This document shows positions 61,337 to 63,733 of a stretch of 63,733 bases of DNA, in pieces. Below the pieces are notes generated by a model, which saw nothing but the letters and a program-made list of their open reading frames with translations, was not told where the DNA came from and ran no database searches. The stretch spans positions 1-63,733 of the forward strand of contig NZ_JADEVZ010000026.1 of the NCBI RefSeq assembly GCF_015207875.1. Direction: 5' to 3'. The stretch comes from Dolichospermum sp. LEGE 00240 (GTDB lineage Bacteria; Cyanobacteriota; Cyanobacteriia; Cyanobacteriales; Nostocaceae). Numbering within the stretch: the stretch's first letter is position 1; every line of letters starts with the position of its first letter. Position numbers and translations under genes: made by a program.

Positions 61337-61622
61337 CAAAACATTGAAACCCTATTGATATCGTCACGATTTCCTTAGTTTTCAGACCTATTTGGTTGGG
61401 AAAATTGGCAATATTAAGCTGTTACGCAGCTAAATTTGATAACCATAATTTACTTGAACTTTGTGGTGCGGGCATCTTGCCCGCTAGAATTATACAAACT
61501 AAATGCACAACAGCTTATTGAGATCAAGACGGGATTAAATTACCCAAATTTTACAATAACATCCTCAAATAGATTATTTATATCAGTTGCATAAGTTCTG
61601 AAAAGATTAAGGACATAAAATT
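61337..61622. other. Spacer between the DUF4347 remnant and the repeat protein
   Basis: Holds a GTGCGGGCATCTTGCCCGC palindrome (about 61466-61484) and no gene. The presence of AAGATTAAGGACATAAAA just before 61623 gives the following ATG a moderate ribosome site (AAGGA). Confidence 0.5.
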
Positions 61623-63419
61623 ATGGCTACTCGTAACGTCATTGCAGATGGTAACTACAGCGACTCGACTATCTGGTTTGAGGGGATTTTGCCTAGCGCT
61701 GGGGATGATGTGGTGATTAATCTGAGTGATACTAATATCACGGTTAGTTTGACTAATAACACCACAATTAAAAGTTTATCCCAGCTTGAGACTTTTCAGT
61801 GGAATTCAGGAACTATTAATGTTGCTGATGGATTTACAAATAATGGCAATTTATCCATTGGTTATGGGGATAAATATATAACAGGAGTGCTACAGAATCA
61901 GGGAGTAGTTACTCAATCCGACTATTATTCACCCTGGTGGACATACTACGGCAATATCTACCTGAATAACAGCAGTCAAATCATCAACCAAATCGGTGCT
62001 ACCTATGACTTGCAAGGGGGAAATATCCGTCCAAACTTCCCCGCAGATTATCAAGGTGCAGAAGCAAAATTTGATAACAAAGGTACATTTACCAAAACCA
62101 GTGGCTATAGTGCCAATATCTATGTAGACTTTGATAACTCTAGCACCGTAAATATCAACGCAGGGAATCTAGGTTTAACCAATGATTTTATTAACACAGG
62201 AATAGTTAACGTTAATGCTGGCACCCTAGCAGTCACAGGTAAAACCACAAATAGCAACAAAATAAATGTCGAAGGTGGCAGCTTATCTCTCACAGGGGGA
62301 GGGACAAACACCAACGCTACTATTTACGTAGACATAGATGCAGCTTTGACATTAGAAGGAATCTTCAACTTTGGGGTGGGGAGTCAAATCACAGGACGTG
62401 GAGGTGTAACTCTCAACTCAGGACAATTGAACTTCAATCTCAATCAAACCAGTATCAGTGATGATTTGACATTGACCTTTAATGGTGGTTCTCTCAATTA
62501 TGAAGGCAATTTAGCAATTGAGAAATATGTTTTAGGTGCAAATGCGGGGAAATTGTTAGCCAATGACAACAGCACTTTAAGTTTAGGGAATGGTAGTTGG
62601 AATAGTGGTTCTTTAACCTTAGATACCAAGACAAGTTTTGATGGCAATTTATCCATTGGTTATGGGGATAAATATATAACAGGAGTGCTACAGAATCAGG
62701 GAGTAGTTACTCAATCCGACTATTATTCACCCTGGTGGACATACTACGGCAATATCTACCTGAATAACAGCAGTCAAATCATCAACCAAGCTGGTGCTAC
62801 CTATGACTTGCAAGGGGGAAATATCCGTCCAAACTTCCCCGCAGATTATCAAGGTGCAGAAGCAAAATTTGATAACAAAGGTACATTTACCAAAACCAGT
62901 GGCTATAGTGCCAATATCTATGTAGACTTTGATAACTCTAGCACCGTAAATATCAACGCAGGGAATCTAGGTTTAACCAATGATTTTATTAACACAGGAA
63001 TAGTTAACGTTAATGCTGGCACCCTAGCAGTCACAGGTAAAACCACAAATAGCAACAAAATAAATGTCGAAGGTGGCAGCTTATCTCTCACAGGGGGAGG
63101 GACAAACACCAACGCTACTATTTACGTAGACATAGATGCAGCTTTGACATTAGAAGGAATCTTCAACTTTGGGGTGGGGAGTCAAATCACAGGACGTGGA
63201 GGTGTAACTCTCAACTCAGGACAATTGAACTTCAATCTCAATCAAACCAGTATCAGTGATGATTTGACATTGACCTTTAATGGTGGTTCTCTCAATTATG
63301 AAGGCAATTTAGCAATTGAGAAATATGTTTTAGGTGCAAATGCGGGGAAATTGTTAGCCAATGACAACAGCACTTTAAGTTTAGGGAATGGTAGTTGGAA
63401 TAGTGGTTCTTTAACCTTA
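61623..63419 (+). pseudogene. Surface-type beta-repeat protein, cut by an IS5-family element
   Basis: About 599 codons remain. The start MATRNVIADGNYSDSTIWFE followed by GDDVVINLSDTNITV is typical of secreted parallel beta-helix proteins. The rest is built of N-, G-, T- and S-rich strands. From codon 74 a unit of 266 residues (NLSIGYGDKYITG to GSLTL) is present twice, the DNA copies (61843-62640, 62641-63419) differing only at the ATCGG/GCTGG site near 61995 and 62793 as far as I can see. The IS begins at 63420 after TTA; the in-frame LEDV and stop at 63429 belong to the element. The original protein was longer. No signal peptide is evident, so type I secretion via a lost C-terminus is possible. 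Confidence 0.8.
61843..63419 (+). repeat. 798-bp nearly identical tandem duplication
   Basis: Position x and x+798 agree from ATGGCAATTTATCC at 61843 to the IS junction at 63419, 779 bp into the second copy. I find only a two- or three-base difference (AAATCGG versus AAGCTGG). Such identity implies recent duplication or continuing gene conversion. Confidence 0.93.
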
Positions 63420-63733
63420 GAGGATGTTTGAAAAGTTTTGAGGAGTCAAAATTTATGCCAATCGCCTGAGCATGATACGGATCATAGCTAGATAGATAAA
63501 AGTCTCAGAGGTTTCAGGTAATAACTCGTAGTCTCTGACTAACCGACGACAACCCATCAGCCAGCCAAAAGTACGTTCCACAACCCATCGCTTTTTGAGT
63601 ACCACAAAACTTTTAGTTTGCTGGGGTCGTAGCACTACCTGAACAATCCAACGGCAAACGTCCATCACCCACATCATAAACGATGGACCATCAAACCCAC
63701 CGTCAGCCCAAATAGTCGTCAATCGAGAAACCT
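63420..63733 (-). mobile_element. IS5-family insertion sequence (partial, runs off the edge)
   Basis: The left tip is GAGGATGTTTGAAAAGTTTTG, preceded by TTA, and the transposase gene ends 33 bp inside. The tip is the same as the ends of MITE family A (7294, 20981, 37831, 45936), which share the TTA/TAA target. The other end is outside the window. Confidence 0.92.
63453..63733 (-). CDS. IS5-family transposase, C-terminal part
   Basis: The minus-strand frame enters from the right edge and gives 93 residues to the stop. TTIWADGGFDGPSF contains the second catalytic aspartate region (D-G-G/A-F/Y), and KKRWVVERTFGWLMGCRRLV holds the DDE glutamate in the ERTF-x-W-L signature of IS5-family (IS1031/IS427-like) enzymes. 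The terminal ETFIYLAMIRIMLRRL is also typical. A TTG at 63720-63722 is not the start; the frame continues upstream past the edge. Confidence 0.92.
   Translation of the reverse strand, partial: VSRLTTIWADGGFDGPSFMMWVMDVCRWIVQVVLRPQQTKSFVVLKKRWVVERTFGWLMGCRRLVRDYELLPETSETFIYLAMIRIMLRRLA

Noticed and set aside
62120-63112. Two identical minus-strand frames (62120-62314 and 62918-63112)
   Set aside because: They are shadows of the 798-bp duplicated coding unit; identity reflects the duplication only.
61843-63419. Could the repeats form a CRISPR array
   Set aside because: The unit is 798 bp and coding. No short, evenly spaced direct repeats with unique spacers were seen anywhere in the window.
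1-63733. tRNA or rRNA genes
   Set aside because: No cloverleaf with a GGTTCRA-type T-arm or conserved rRNA segment was found by eye on either strand; a covariance scan would be needed to be certain.

Overview
The window reads as a chromosome segment of a filamentous, heterocyst-type cyanobacterium (Nostocales; Anabaena/Dolichospermum/Aphanizomenon-like). The signs are AT-rich coding sequence, scattered HIP1 octamers (GCGATCGC), many short palindromic and heptameric intergenic repeats, cyanobacterial gene families (Tab2, DUF3318, CAAD/CurT, menD, arsenosugar genes) and a hormogonium polysaccharide pseudopilin cluster (hps). I could run no database search; family names rest on motifs I can see and on recall.

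Region 1 (1-10.4 kb) is a defence and addiction island. A type I restriction-modification operon carries two toxin-antitoxin pairs between its genes: hsdM (5' part lost at an insertion-sequence end), antitoxin + PIN toxin, hsdS, Phd-like antitoxin + PIN toxin, hsdR. An AbiEi/AbiEii (type IV toxin-antitoxin) pair follows, with a probable operator, lying between duplicated fragments of a downstream transporter gene. Then come mazE/mazF on the minus strand.

Region 2 (10.4-31 kb) is mostly housekeeping: a UPF0016/GDT1 cation exporter with a structured leader; arsM and arsS for arsenosugar synthesis, now separated by duplicated Rpn-type nuclease genes; folB/menD, serA, prmA, an arginase-family hydrolase, a large membrane-anchored protein, thrC, a PmbA-type protease, tab2 and a type 4 uracil-DNA glycosylase.

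Region 3 (31-47 kb) holds cinA, a family 4 glycosyltransferase, a GDP-mannose dehydratase-like gene, a patch of DUF29, Uma2, PIN and nuclease-like genes and pseudogenes, DUF3318, an aminotransferase, a histidine phosphatase and glucokinase.

Region 4 (47-56.3 kb) is a minus-strand cluster hpsA-hpsB-hpsC-hpsD-TPR protein whose spacers are filled with mobile repeats. Region 5 (56.8-63.7 kb) has pcrA/uvrD, a CAAD/CurT-like membrane protein, a tandem palindrome cluster, a DUF4347 remnant and a surface-type repeat protein. That protein carries a nearly identical 798-bp tandem duplication and is cut by an IS5-family element running off the right edge.

The strongest theme is small mobile elements. 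Several MITE families can be separated by terminal inverted repeats (TIRs) and target duplications. One (TIR GAGGATGTTTGAAAAG, target TTA/TAA) shares its end with the IS5-family element at the right edge. Another (TIR GGACTTACGCA, target TA) shares its end with the insertion sequence at the left edge. Two conserved terminator-ended loci, upstream of thrC and downstream of nothing obvious near 59.4 kb, look like Yfr2-type small RNAs. I see no tRNA, rRNA or CRISPR array, and nothing I can claim with confidence as a wholly new system.
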